Below are positions 46,231 through 55,719 of a stretch of DNA of 64,000 nt, in pieces (position 1 is the stretch's first letter; each line of letters opens with the position of its first letter). The translations under genes and the position numbers were made by a program. Under the pieces are notes generated by a model. It saw nothing but the letters and a program-made list of their open reading frames with translations. It made no database searches and was not told the DNA's origin. Where the stretch lies: NCBI RefSeq assembly GCF_001598375.1, contig NZ_BCYV01000008.1:62001-126000 (forward strand). Direction: 5' to 3'. Origin of the DNA: Novosphingobium capsulatum NBRC 12533 (GTDB lineage: Bacteria > Pseudomonadota > Alphaproteobacteria > Sphingomonadales > Sphingomonadaceae).

Positions 46231-47519
46231 GCCGCGCCATCCTGCAAGGGCAGGCGAAAACGGATCGCGCAGCCGCCATCGGGCTGGTTTGCTGCCTGCA
46301 CGCTGCCACCATGACGCTCTGCCACCCAGCGGGCCAGGGCCAGGCCCAGCCCGCTGCCACCGCGCTGCCGGCCTTCGTGGGTCTGGTAATAGGCATCGAA
46401 AATGCGTGGCAGTTCGGCCTCCATCACCCCCGGCCCGCGATCGTGGATCACCACCTCAGCCACGCCATCAGCGGGCATCAGCGTGACGCAAAGAGCCGAA
46501 TCCATTGGCGAAAACTTGATACCGTTTTCGATCACCGCCATCAGCGCCTGGCGCAGCCAGCGGGCATCGCCCATCATCGGCAGGGGGCAGGCCGGGGCGG
46601 CAAGCGCCATTGCCACATCGACGCTTGCCGCATAGGGCCGCGCCGCCGCCACGGCCTCGGCCACCACCTTCCCAAGATCGAACGGCGCGCTCGCCAGGGC
46701 CAAGCGCCCATCGTCTGCGGCAGCAAGGCCAAGCAGTTCGTCGATGCGGTGGGTAAGGAAACCGGCCTGCGCCACGATGTGCCCCAGCGTTTCGCGCAAG
46801 AGGTGTGGATCGGCATCGGGCTGGTCCAGCGCCACTTCGGCGGCGCTGCGCACTGCGGCCACCGGGGTGCGCAATTCGTGGCTGACCTTGGCAAAGAACA
46901 GGCGGCGCGAGGCATCGACGGCGGCGATGCGGGCGGTGCGAGCCTTGACCATGGCCGCCAGCGCGCGGTTGCTGCGCCACAGCAGCCAAGCCCCGCAGGC
47001 CGCGCAGGCCAGGGCGACGGCGGCGAGCAAGCCGGCCAGGACCATACTGCGCTGCCCGGCGCGGGCCAGCGCCCTGCGCCCGGCCTGAAGCTCGCCATTT
47101 TCCTGGCCATCGATCGTGCGGGCCAGCGCTTCCAACCGCATCTGCGCGCCGGGCGTGCGGGCAAGCTGCACCAAGGCATCGGCACGGATCTGCTCTCGCG
47201 TTAGCGTCGGGCCGCGCGCCAGACCTACTTCTTCGGCTACCAGCGCACGATAATCGGCCAAGGCCCGTTCGAGCGCGGGGCCCTGCCCCGCTGGGGCGAG
47301 CGCGACGATCCGCGCGACAACGGCCGCCTGCCGCTCCGACAGGCTGGCCTGCGTGAACTGGCGGTTGGCGCCGCGCGCGCTGATGGCAAAGGCCACGACC
47401 AGCCCGGCGAGCGCCGCCACCAGCAGGGCAAACAGCAATGCCGCCACGCGTGCGCGCCAAGCCAGGCGGGTATCGGCCGCGTCATGGCCAGCAGCGGGCG
47501 CGGCAACAGAGTGAACCAT
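46227..47519 (-). CDS. Sensor histidine kinase (pump TCS 1)
   Basis: 430-aa inner-membrane kinase. TM1 (ARVAALLFALLVAALAGLVV), a periplasmic helical domain of roughly 110 residues, then TM2 (MVLAGLLAAVALACAACGAW). The dimerisation box is FFAKVSHELRTPVAAVR with the phospho-histidine. The ATPase shows IENGIKFSP (N), HDRGPGV (G1) and GGSGLGLALAR (G2). ATG 47519 was preferred to an upstream start. It lies 69 bases after the outer-membrane component of the pump and just ahead of its regulator. Confidence 0.92.
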   Translation of the reverse strand: MVHSVAAPAAGHDAADTRLAWRARVAALLFALLVAALAGLVVAFAISARGANRQFTQASLSERQAAVVARIVALAPAGQGPALERALADYRALVAEEVGLARGPTLTREQIRADALVQLARTPGAQMRLEALARTIDGQENGELQAGRRALARAGQRSMVLAGLLAAVALACAACGAWLLWRSNRALAAMVKARTARIAAVDASRRLFFAKVSHELRTPVAAVRSAAEVALDQPDADPHLLRETLGHIVAQAGFLTHRIDELLGLAAADDGRLALASAPFDLGKVVAEAVAAARPYAASVDVAMALAAPACPLPMMGDARWLRQALMAVIENGIKFSPMDSALCVTLMPADGVAEVVIHDRGPGVMEAELPRIFDAYYQTHEGRQRGGSGLGLALARWVAERHGGSVQAANQPDGGCAIRFRLPLQDGAA

Positions 47520-47588
47520 GCCGCCATCATCGCGGGGGCTGGCGGAAAAGCCAAGCCCCCGCAACGATCGGCACGACGTCGGACCTGA

Positions 47589-49049
47589 TCAGCCAGCCTT
47601 TGCCGATGACGGCGCCGCAGCCATGCTGGTATCGCCCTGCCAGCCGCCGCCCACGGCGCGCAACAGGCGCACTGCTGCCTGCAGGCGCTGGGTATCCACC
47701 TCGATCGCCTTTTGCCGTGTGCGCAGCGCCGTGGTCTGGGCGGTGACGACGTCGAGATAGCTGACCGCGCCGCGTTCATAGCGGCGGGTGGCCAATGCCT
47801 CGACCGTGCCAGCCTGCTCGGCCGCGCGCGCCTCGGCGCTGGCTTCGTCGCCCAGGTGATGCAGCCGGGAGAGGCCGTCTTCCACATCCTGCACCGCGCT
47901 CAGCACGTGGCCCCGATAGTCTGCGGTGGCAGCATCCCAATCGGCGCGGGCCTGCATCACGCGGGCGTGGCGACGCCCACCATCGAACAGGGTCATCACC
48001 GCCGCCGGGCCAATCGACCAGAACGTGTTGGGCGCGGCGATGATATTGGCCAGCGTGGTATCCTGCAGGCCAACCTGCCCGCCCAGCAACAGCGAGGGGA
48101 AGAAGGCCGCGCGGGCAACGCCAATGCGCCGATTGGCGGCATACATCCGCCGTTCGGCGGCAGCGATGTCGGGCCGGCGCTGCAACAGCGTGGAGGGCAC
48201 GCCCACCGGAACCGCCGGCAGCGCCAGGCTGCGATCGGATGGCGCGATGGCAAAGCCGGTGGCCGGCACGCCCGCCAGCGTCGCCAGCGCATGTTCGGCC
48301 AGGGCACGGGCATTGCGGGCATCGGCCAGCGCGGCCTGCGCCTCTGCCAGCTGCGTCGCGGATTGGCCGGTTTCCATGGCATTGGCGATGCCACCGGAAA
48401 AGCGCCGCTGCGTCATGTGGTCGGCCCGGGCATAGGCGGCTACGGTATCGTCGAGCAGCGCGATGATGCGATCCTGCCCGCGCAGCACGGCATAGCCTTC
48501 AGCCAGTTCCGCCTGAAGTTGCAGGCGGGTGTCGGCCACGTCATCGGCAGCAGCCTCGGCATCGGCCCGCCCAGCGGCGACATTGGCCCGCACACGACCC
48601 CACAGATCGGCTTCATAGCTGCCGGTCAGGCCCAGGGTTTGCGCGCCATAATAATCGGGCTGGGTGCTGCCGCGCAGCGGGCGATCAGCCGATTGCCGGT
48701 TCTGCGTGACCGTCGCCCCGGCGCCCAGCTGGGGATAGAGATCGGCCCGCGCCTGGCGCAGTAGTGCCGCGGCCTTGTCGTGCCGGGCAACGGCAGCGGC
48801 AAGCGAGGGATTGCCGGCGTTGAGCTGATCTTCCAACCCGTTGAGCACGGGATCGCCGAACACGGTCCACCAGGCGGCGGGTGGCGTGGCCGCATCGCCG
48901 CTGGCCGGCACCCACGGCCCGGTGCCGGAAAAGGCGGCAGGCAGGCTGACCTGCGGCGGTTTATAGGCCGGGGCGCTGGCGCACCCGGCCAGGGCCATGG
49001 CCAGGGCAGCGCCCAACCCCAGCCGCAGCTTGGCAAGACGCTCAGGCAT
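47589..49049 (-). CDS. RND efflux outer-membrane lipoprotein (NodT family)
   Basis: 486-aa TolC-like channel. A lipoprotein signal with lipobox LAGC (ALAMALAGCASAP) directs it to the outer membrane. Two OEP repeats: the first around SLAAAVARHDKAAALLRQAR and the second from RPDIAAAERRMYAANRRIGV through VSYLDVVTAQTTALRTRQKA. The NodT-type AFFPSLLLGGQVG and FDGGRR motifs are present. ATG 49049 overlaps the adaptor gene stop by 8 bases. It completes the tripartite pump. Confidence 0.93.
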   Translation of the reverse strand: MPERLAKLRLGLGAALAMALAGCASAPAYKPPQVSLPAAFSGTGPWVPASGDAATPPAAWWTVFGDPVLNGLEDQLNAGNPSLAAAVARHDKAAALLRQARADLYPQLGAGATVTQNRQSADRPLRGSTQPDYYGAQTLGLTGSYEADLWGRVRANVAAGRADAEAAADDVADTRLQLQAELAEGYAVLRGQDRIIALLDDTVAAYARADHMTQRRFSGGIANAMETGQSATQLAEAQAALADARNARALAEHALATLAGVPATGFAIAPSDRSLALPAVPVGVPSTLLQRRPDIAAAERRMYAANRRIGVARAAFFPSLLLGGQVGLQDTTLANIIAAPNTFWSIGPAAVMTLFDGGRRHARVMQARADWDAATADYRGHVLSAVQDVEDGLSRLHHLGDEASAEARAAEQAGTVEALATRRYERGAVSYLDVVTAQTTALRTRQKAIEVDTQRLQAAVRLLRAVGGGWQGDTSMAAAPSSAKAG

Positions 49050-50244
49050 GCTGGCCGCCCCCACCGTTTGCACCGGCATGGGCGACATGCACCGCTTCGC
49101 CGTTGGCGATCGAATCCGGCGGGTTGTCGATGATCTTGGTCCCGGCGGACAGGCCACTGACCACTTCCACCGTCTTGCCCAGATCGCGGCCGAGCGTGAT
49201 CGACAGCAGCCGCACCCGGCCATCGCTGCCCACCGTGGCCACCTGGGTGCCGGCAGAGCGGAACAGCAGCGCGCTAGACGGGATCATGACCGCCCCTGCG
49301 CTGCCCGGCACCTTGAACGCCACCTGGGCAAAGCCGCCTGCGCGCAGCGCGTGGGCGGTATTGTCGGCCAGCAACTGCACTTGCAAGGCGCCGTTCTGCG
49401 GATTGATCGCATCCGACGTGCCGACAACCTTGGCGGCAAACGTCTGGCCCGGCAGATCGGGCACGGTCAGGGTCGCTTCCACGCCCGGTTTCATCGCGGC
49501 GGCATAGGTCTGCGGCACGCCCACGTAGATGCGGATGCGGCTGACGTCGGCCACGGTAAACATCGGCTGCTGGTTGGTGGCACCAGGCCCCACCAGATCG
49601 CCGATGTCGGCAGTGCGTTGGGTCACCACGCCGGCAAAGGGCGCGCGCACCGTGGCATAGCCCTTCATCGCCAGAAGCCGGGCAAGATCTGCCTCGGCCC
49701 CGCGCACGGTGGCAACCTGAACCGCCAGGTTGCCGTTGCGCTCGTCGGCTTCCTGCTGCGAAACCGAATGGTCGGTCAACAGGTCGTTCCAGCGCGCTGC
49801 CGTGCTGCGCGCCAGGCCCGCGCTGGCCTTGGCCTTGGCCAGCGCAGCGCGGGCGGCCGCGATCTGCTGGTCAAGCTCGGGCGTCTCGATCTGCGCCAGG
49901 GGGGTGCCCTGGCCCACGGTGGCGCCGATGTCGCGCGTCCAGGCCTGCATGTAGCCAGGCACGCGGGCAAAGATATGCGCGGTGTTCCACGCCGCCATGG
50001 TGCCAGGCAGGCTGAGCGCGCCGCTGGCTGCGGCCGGCGTCACGTCCACCAGGTGAACGGTGGGAATGGCCTGCGCCTCGCTCCAGTTGCGGGTGTCTAG
50101 TGCCTCGCCATGGCGGCTGTAGATGCCCACGCCCACGATGACGGCGGCCACCACGCCAGCAACGATGCCGGCGGTCTTGAGCCCGCGCGGCGCGCGCGCT
50201 GGGGCGTCTTCCTGGCCCACGACCAGGCTGGTTTCATTCTGCAT
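49042..50244 (-). CDS. RND efflux periplasmic adaptor (membrane fusion protein)
   Basis: 400-aa adaptor anchored by one N-terminal helix (TAGIVAGVVAAVIVGVGIYS). The lipoyl/hairpin part starts at FARVPGYMQAWTRDIGATVG, with ATVRAPFAGVVTQRTADIGD closing the lipoyl domain. The beta-barrel (VGVPQTYAAAMKPGVEATLT) and membrane-proximal domains follow. The C-terminus ends in a His/Gly-rich tail (HVAHAGANGGGGQHA), which could bind metal. ATG 50244 has GGGAGA nearby and overlaps the pump gene by 11 bases. Confidence 0.93.
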   Translation of the reverse strand: MQNETSLVVGQEDAPARAPRGLKTAGIVAGVVAAVIVGVGIYSRHGEALDTRNWSEAQAIPTVHLVDVTPAAASGALSLPGTMAAWNTAHIFARVPGYMQAWTRDIGATVGQGTPLAQIETPELDQQIAAARAALAKAKASAGLARSTAARWNDLLTDHSVSQQEADERNGNLAVQVATVRGAEADLARLLAMKGYATVRAPFAGVVTQRTADIGDLVGPGATNQQPMFTVADVSRIRIYVGVPQTYAAAMKPGVEATLTVPDLPGQTFAAKVVGTSDAINPQNGALQVQLLADNTAHALRAGGFAQVAFKVPGSAGAVMIPSSALLFRSAGTQVATVGSDGRVRLLSITLGRDLGKTVEVVSGLSAGTKIIDNPPDSIANGEAVHVAHAGANGGGGQHA

Positions 50245-53200
50245 GGACAAGGTCTCCCTTGATGAAAGTGGGATCATCGGACGGCGGCGGGGTGGGCTGC
50301 GACGTGGCGCCGCCCCGGCGTTCCTTGCGATGGACGATGGAGAAGACCACGGGCACGAACACCAGCGTGGCAATGGTGGCGCAGATCAGGCCGCCGATCA
50401 CGGCGCGGCCGAGCGGGGCGTTCTGTTCGCCCCCCTCGCCCAGGCCGAGCGCCATCGGCGCCATGCCGATGATCATGGCCAGCGCCGTCATCAGCACCGG
50501 GCGGAAGCGGGTGGAACCGGCTTCGATCGCGGCCAGGGTGGCATTGCCCAGCACGGCCAGGCGTTCGCGGGCAAAGCTGACCACCAGCACCGAGTTGGCC
50601 GTGGCCACGCCCATGCACATGATCGCCCCGGTCAAGGCCGGCACCGATAGCGGCGTGTGCGTGGCAAACAGCGTCCAGGCAATCCCGGCAAGCGCAGCCG
50701 GCAGGGCCGAAACGATCACCGCCGGATCGATCCAGCTCTGGAAGTTGACCACGATCAGCAGGTAGATCAGCACGATCGCGCCAACCAGACCCAGGACCAG
50801 CCCGGTGAAGGCCGCGTTCATGGTTTCCACCTGGCCCCGGATCTTTACGGTCGAACCCTTGGGCAGGCTGGCGGCCGTATCGTTCAGGATCTTCTGCACG
50901 TCGCCCGCCACGGCGCCCAGATCGCGCCCTTGGGTGGTGGCATAGACGTCGAACGCCGGCTGCACCGCATAGTGCGAAATCAGCGCCGCCGTTGGCTCCC
51001 GCGTCATGGTGCCCAGGGCACCCAGCAGCTGGACCGAACCGGGCCGGGCCGAACTGACCGGGATGTTGTCGAGCGCGCCGATGCTGTCGGTGCGGTATTG
51101 CGGGGTCTGCACCACGATCGGATAGGACACGCCGTTTTTGGGATTGAGCCAGAACGTGGGCGCCACCTGCGCACTGCCGGCAAGATTGACCGAAAGGCTC
51201 TTGGTCACGTCGTTTTCGGTCACGCCAAGCCGATCGGCTTGGGCACGATCGATGTCAAAGCGCAGTTCCGGGGCATTGGTCGCCTGCTGCATGCGCACAT
51301 CGGCAATCCCGGCCACACGGTTGATGCGGCCGGCCAGCATCCGCGCGTAATCGGCGTTGGCCTTGGTATCGGGCCCGGTCACCATCACGTCGATCGGGGC
51401 GGGCGCGCCGAAGTTGAGGATCTGGCTGATGATGTCGGCCGGCAGGAACGAAAACGTGGTGCCGGGGAACAGATGCGGCAGACGTTCACGCAGGGCGCGG
51501 ACATAGCCGGCGGTCGGCCGGTGATCTTCGGCCAGGGTCACCAGAATGTCGCCATCCTGCGCACCGATACTGCCGCTGTTGGCATAGGCGGTGTTGATGC
51601 CCGAAGACGACATGCCGATGTTGTCGACGATCGACACCAGCTCATCGCGAGGCACGGTGGCGCGGATCTGGTCCTCCACCTTGTCGAACAAGGCAGCGGT
51701 TTCTTCCAGGCGCGTGCCGACCGGCGCGCGCACGTGCAGGCTGATCTGGCCGGAATCGACGCTGGGGAAGAAGTTGCGCCCGAGGAACGGCACCAGCACC
51801 AACGAGGCCAGCACCACGATCATGAACCCGGGCACGAAACGCCGGCGGCTGTCGAGCGCAGCGCGCAGCACGTCCACATACCAGGCGCGGATCGCCTCGA
51901 ACCGGGTTTCAAAGCCATGCTGGAACCGGCGCAGCGGGTGCATGCCGGGCTTTTGCCCGGTCATGGCATCATGGCTGACCATGATGTCCACGGCATGCTC
52001 CGAACCATGCGCGCGCAACAGGAAGTTGCTCATGGTCGGGACCAGCGTGCGCGACAGCACGAAGCTGGCGATCATCGCAAAGACCACCGACTTGGCCATC
52101 GGGGCAAACAGGAAGCCGGCCACGCCGGGCAGGAAGAACATCGGCAGGAACGCGATGCAGATGCACAGCAGCGAGACGAAGGCCGGGCGCACGATCTGCT
52201 CGGCCCCGTCCATGATCGCCTCAGCCACGCCCTTGCCCTGTTCGAGGTGCCAGTTGATGTTTTCGATGGTGACGGTGGCGTCGTCCACGAGGATGCCAAC
52301 GGCAAGCGCCAGGCCACCCAGCGTCATGATGTTGAGCGTTTCGCCGGTCACCGCCAGGCCCGCCACGGCGGCGAGAATCGCCAGCGGGATCGAGGTGGCG
52401 ATGATCACGGTTGACCGCCACGAGCCCAGGAACAGCAGGATCATCAGGCTGGTCAGGGCCGCCGCCAGCACGCCTTCGCGCACCACGCCCGAAACGGCCG
52501 CCTTCACGAACAGCGACTGGTCTGACAGCAGCTGAATCTTGAGGCTGTCGGGCAGCGTTTCCTTGAGCTTGGGCAGCAGCGCCTTGACGTCGTTGACGAT
52601 ATCGACGGTCGAGGCCGAGCCCGACTTGAGGATCGTCATCAAGACCGCGCGCCCGCCATCCACGCGCACTTCGTTCACCTGCGGCGGCGAACCATCGTGC
52701 ACGTGGGCAACGTCACCGATCGTCACCGTGGTGCCATCGACCGTGCGGATCGGCAGCGCGTTGAGCTGGTCGATTACCTGCGGGCTGTTGTTGAGGCGGA
52801 TGGAATATTCGAACTCGCCGATCTTGGTGGTGCCGGCGGGCACGATCTGGTTCTGCGCGGCGAGCGCGGCGCCGACGTCTGCGGCAGAGAGATTGTGCTG
52901 CAACAGCGCGGCGGGATCGAGGTCGATCTGGATCTGGCGTTCGCGGCCGCCATAGGGCGATGGCACGGCCGCGCCCTGCACCGTGGCCAGGCGCGGGCGA
53001 ATGCCGTTCTGCCCCAAGTCATAGATCGCCTGTTCGGAAAGCTTGCCCGAAGACAGCGCCATCTGCAGGATCGGCACCGTGGCCGCACTGTAGTTGAGGA
53101 TCAGCGGCGGCGTGATGCCGGGCGGCATCTGCTTGAGCACGGTTTGCGACACCGAGGTGACCTGCGCGGTCGCCGTGCGGATATCGACGCCGGGACGGAA

Positions 53201-53488
53201 GAAAATCTTGACCACACCCACGCCGTTCATCGACTGGCTTTCGATATGATCGATATCGTTGACCGTCGAGGTGAGCGAGCGTTCGTAATAATAGACCACC
53301 CGGCCGGCCATGTCTTCGGGCGGCAGCCCGCGATACTGCCACACCGCGGCAATCACCGGGATGCGGATATCGGGAAAGATGTCGGTGGGGGTGCGTAGCC
53401 AGGCGATCGAACCCGAAAGCACGATCAGGATGGCCAGGACGACGAAGGTATATGGCTTGCTGAGCGCAAGCTTGACCAATTGCAGCAT
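50234..53488 (-). CDS. RND efflux inner-membrane pump
   Basis: 1084-aa proton-driven exporter with twelve helices and two large periplasmic loops. It starts MLQLVKLALSKPYTFVVLAI followed by the WLRTPTDIFPDIRIPVI motif of the AcrB superfamily. The proton-relay aspartates are in AVGILVDDATVTIENINWH. The second half begins near RRFVPGFMIVVLASLVLVP. It has no NxxDxE-like metal motif that I can pick out, so a hydrophobic or organic substrate is as likely as a metal. The ORF extends further upstream but ATG 53488 fits the family N-terminus. First of a run pump - adaptor - channel - kinase - regulator. Confidence 0.94.
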   Translation of the reverse strand: MLQLVKLALSKPYTFVVLAILIVLSGSIAWLRTPTDIFPDIRIPVIAAVWQYRGLPPEDMAGRVVYYYERSLTSTVNDIDHIESQSMNGVGVVKIFFRPGVDIRTATAQVTSVSQTVLKQMPPGITPPLILNYSAATVPILQMALSSGKLSEQAIYDLGQNGIRPRLATVQGAAVPSPYGGRERQIQIDLDPAALLQHNLSAADVGAALAAQNQIVPAGTTKIGEFEYSIRLNNSPQVIDQLNALPIRTVDGTTVTIGDVAHVHDGSPPQVNEVRVDGGRAVLMTILKSGSASTVDIVNDVKALLPKLKETLPDSLKIQLLSDQSLFVKAAVSGVVREGVLAAALTSLMILLFLGSWRSTVIIATSIPLAILAAVAGLAVTGETLNIMTLGGLALAVGILVDDATVTIENINWHLEQGKGVAEAIMDGAEQIVRPAFVSLLCICIAFLPMFFLPGVAGFLFAPMAKSVVFAMIASFVLSRTLVPTMSNFLLRAHGSEHAVDIMVSHDAMTGQKPGMHPLRRFQHGFETRFEAIRAWYVDVLRAALDSRRRFVPGFMIVVLASLVLVPFLGRNFFPSVDSGQISLHVRAPVGTRLEETAALFDKVEDQIRATVPRDELVSIVDNIGMSSSGINTAYANSGSIGAQDGDILVTLAEDHRPTAGYVRALRERLPHLFPGTTFSFLPADIISQILNFGAPAPIDVMVTGPDTKANADYARMLAGRINRVAGIADVRMQQATNAPELRFDIDRAQADRLGVTENDVTKSLSVNLAGSAQVAPTFWLNPKNGVSYPIVVQTPQYRTDSIGALDNIPVSSARPGSVQLLGALGTMTREPTAALISHYAVQPAFDVYATTQGRDLGAVAGDVQKILNDTAASLPKGSTVKIRGQVETMNAAFTGLVLGLVGAIVLIYLLIVVNFQSWIDPAVIVSALPAALAGIAWTLFATHTPLSVPALTGAIMCMGVATANSVLVVSFARERLAVLGNATLAAIEAGSTRFRPVLMTALAMIIGMAPMALGLGEGGEQNAPLGRAVIGGLICATIATLVFVPVVFSIVHRKERRGGATSQPTPPPSDDPTFIKGDLVHAE

Positions 53489-53631
53489 GGCGTTCCCAAT
53501 GGGTTTGGCCCGCCCGCACCGCCTTCGCACGCGCGAAGCCAGGCGCAGGCAGGCGCCAGAAACGTGGGACGCCGCCAATGGTGCGGCGCCAACCGCCGGC
53601 TCCATTGAACCGAGCGGCAGCGCGTTGCCAA

Positions 53632-53645
53632 TGAAATGAATTTCA
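53632..53645. promoter_or_regulatory. TGAAAT-GA-ATTTCA dyad upstream of the RND operon
   Basis: A perfect 14-bp palindrome at the junction of the upstream kinase stop and the 154-base leader of the pump gene. It is a candidate site for one of the two OmpR-type regulators encoded around the pump. No strong sigma70 boxes stand out near it. Confidence 0.4.
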
Positions 53646-55037
53646 CATTGCCGGAACGTGCCCGGCGCGGATGCGTGCGGCCAGCCCCGGACGCGCGCGA
53701 TCGGCCCGCGCCGGCGCCAGTTCCAGGGCAAACTGGTGCAGGTGGGCAACCGCCGCCACCACGCTGAGGCCCAGGCCCGAACCTGGCACGGCAGGCGATG
53801 CCGCGCCGCGATCGAACCGGCGCACCACCGCGTCGACCTGTTCGGCCGGAATCCCCTCGCCTTCGTCCACCACGGCGATCACGGCCTGACCGCCCTCGCG
53901 CGTGACAGTGACCATGACGGTGCCGCCCGGCGGGCTGAACTTGATGGCGTTGTCCAACAGGTTGCTCAGCGCCTCGACCATCAGTTGCGCATCACACACC
54001 AGCGTGACCGGCGCGAGGCTGCCTGCCAGCAGCGCCACCTCGCGCTCCTCGGCCAGGGGGGCATAGAGATCGATCACCACCGCCACGAGTTCATCGATGC
54101 GGGTGGCGGCAAAGCCCTGGCGGCGGTGGCCCGCCTCGATCTCGGAAATGCGCAGCAGCGCGGCAAAGCGCGCGAGCACGGTGTCGAGATCCTCGATCGC
54201 GGCATTGATGCGCTGCCCCTCTGCCTCGGGCAGATTCGGCGCGCGGGCGGCACGATACAGCTGGTTGCGCACGCGGGTGAGTGGGGTGCGCAAATCGTGG
54301 GCAATGGCATCGGTCACCGATTTGACCTGTGCCATCGATCGCTCGACCTCGCCGACCATGTGGTTGACCGTATCGGCCAGCAGATCGAGTTCGTCACCGC
54401 GCCCCTCGATCGGCATGCGGGCATCGAGGCGCCCGCCGGCGATCGTGCTGGCCACGCGTTGCAGGCGGTCCACCCGCCGCAGCGGGCCCAGGCTCAGCGC
54501 CAGGCCAGCGCCCAGCAGCAGCGGCACGACCACCAGGCCGCTGGCAAGCAGGATCACCAGCACGTGATCGCGCAGTTCGGTGATCACAGTGGAATCGCGG
54601 CCGACCATGATGATGAAGCCGCCGGCGGTTCGCTCAGCCAGGATATGCAGCGGCCCGCGTACGTCCGGCCCATCTTCGCGCGCATAAGTGTGCCCCAGCC
54701 GCAGCGGCGGGCTTGCCCCCAGATCGCCCGCCACCCAGCGCCCGCCGGGCGAGATCAGGCCGAAATGCCCCAGCGGATTGGCCCCGGCGCGCGAGGATGC
54801 ATCGATCGCGGCAGGCAGATCGGCCGGCGGCACCGCCACCAGGCGGGCCATTTCCGCGCGCAGGATCAGATCGACTCGCGTGTCGAGGTTTCCGGCCGTG
54901 AGGCTATAGACCATCGCCAACACTAGCAGCACGGCCAGCACCGATGCCGCGCCAAACATTACCGCCAGGCGAAACGTGCTGGTCTTGCGAATGGCGGAAA
55001 AGCGCGGCCAGGTAGCCCAGGGCCATTCAGCCGGCAT
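53643..55037 (-). CDS. Sensor histidine kinase (pump TCS 2)
   Basis: 464-aa inner-membrane kinase. TM1 (FRLAVMFGAASVLAVLLVLA), a periplasmic domain with LISPGGRWVAGDLG and RDSTVITELRD, then TM2 (VLVILLASGLVVVPLLLGAG). HAMP (RRVDRLQRVASTIAGGRLDA) is followed by the H-box DAIAHDLRTPLTRVRN. The ATPase has LLDNAIKFSP, DEGEGIP and GSGLGLSVVAAV. It starts 11 bases inside the regulator gene, so it is translationally coupled to it, and it is followed after a short leader by the RND pump. Confidence 0.92.
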   Translation of the reverse strand: MPAEWPWATWPRFSAIRKTSTFRLAVMFGAASVLAVLLVLAMVYSLTAGNLDTRVDLILRAEMARLVAVPPADLPAAIDASSRAGANPLGHFGLISPGGRWVAGDLGASPPLRLGHTYAREDGPDVRGPLHILAERTAGGFIIMVGRDSTVITELRDHVLVILLASGLVVVPLLLGAGLALSLGPLRRVDRLQRVASTIAGGRLDARMPIEGRGDELDLLADTVNHMVGEVERSMAQVKSVTDAIAHDLRTPLTRVRNQLYRAARAPNLPEAEGQRINAAIEDLDTVLARFAALLRISEIEAGHRRQGFAATRIDELVAVVIDLYAPLAEEREVALLAGSLAPVTLVCDAQLMVEALSNLLDNAIKFSPPGGTVMVTVTREGGQAVIAVVDEGEGIPAEQVDAVVRRFDRGAASPAVPGSGLGLSVVAAVAHLHQFALELAPARADRARPGLAARIRAGHVPAM

Positions 55038-55707
55038 CGAAGCGATACCCTTCGCCCTTGACCGTTTCGATCAGCGACGGCTGCCCCGGCAGATCGATCT
55101 TCTTGCGCAGGCGGGCGATATGCACGGCGATCAGGTTAGCGCCGGGATCGAAATAATACCCCCACACCCGTTCAAAGATGATCTGCCGCGCCACGGTTTC
55201 ACCGGCATTGCGCATGAGGAATTCGAGCAGGCGAAATTCCATGTGCAACAGGCGCACCGGCTCGCCAGCCACGCGCACCTCGCGACGGATCAGGTCCATT
55301 TCCACCGGCCCTGCCGTCAGCAGCGCGGTGGATGCGGCCATCTGGCCCTGGCGGCGCAGGAGCACTTCCACGCGCATCGCCATCTCGTCGGGCGCAAACG
55401 GCTTGATCAGGTAATCGTCGCCGCCCGCGCGCAGCCCGGCAATCCGCTCGTCGACATCGCCCAGCGCGCTGATCATCAGCACTGGCAATGTTAGCCCGGC
55501 CGCGCGCAGGCGGGCGACAACGGACAGCCCATCGAGCCCGGGCAGCATGCGATCGAGCGTGATTGCGTCGAACGGTTCGCGCAGGGCCAGTTCCACCCCG
55601 CTGTCGCCGTCGTTCGCCGCGCGCACCTCGTGCCCGTGGCCGCGCAATTCGGCCACGATTTCGCCGGCCGTGTCGGGATCGTCCTCGATAACCAGAATGC
55701 GTGCCAT
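55027..55707 (-). CDS. OmpR-family response regulator (pump TCS 2)
   Basis: 226-aa regulator. The receiver has IEDDPD, phosphoacceptor Asp52 (ITLDRMLPGLDG), MISALGDVDER and YLIKPFAPDEM. The winged helix has LLHMEFRLLEFLMRN, VWGYYFDPGANLIAVHIARL and VKGEGYRFDAG, as in CusR/QseB-like proteins. ATG 55707 gives the family N-terminus MARILVIEDD. Its 5' side lies only 12 bases from a nested inverted repeat, which therefore must carry or influence its promoter. Confidence 0.92.
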   Translation of the reverse strand: MARILVIEDDPDTAGEIVAELRGHGHEVRAANDGDSGVELALREPFDAITLDRMLPGLDGLSVVARLRAAGLTLPVLMISALGDVDERIAGLRAGGDDYLIKPFAPDEMAMRVEVLLRRQGQMAASTALLTAGPVEMDLIRREVRVAGEPVRLLHMEFRLLEFLMRNAGETVARQIIFERVWGYYFDPGANLIAVHIARLRKKIDLPGQPSLIETVKGEGYRFDAG

Positions 55708-55719
55708 GGCAGGGTGCTT

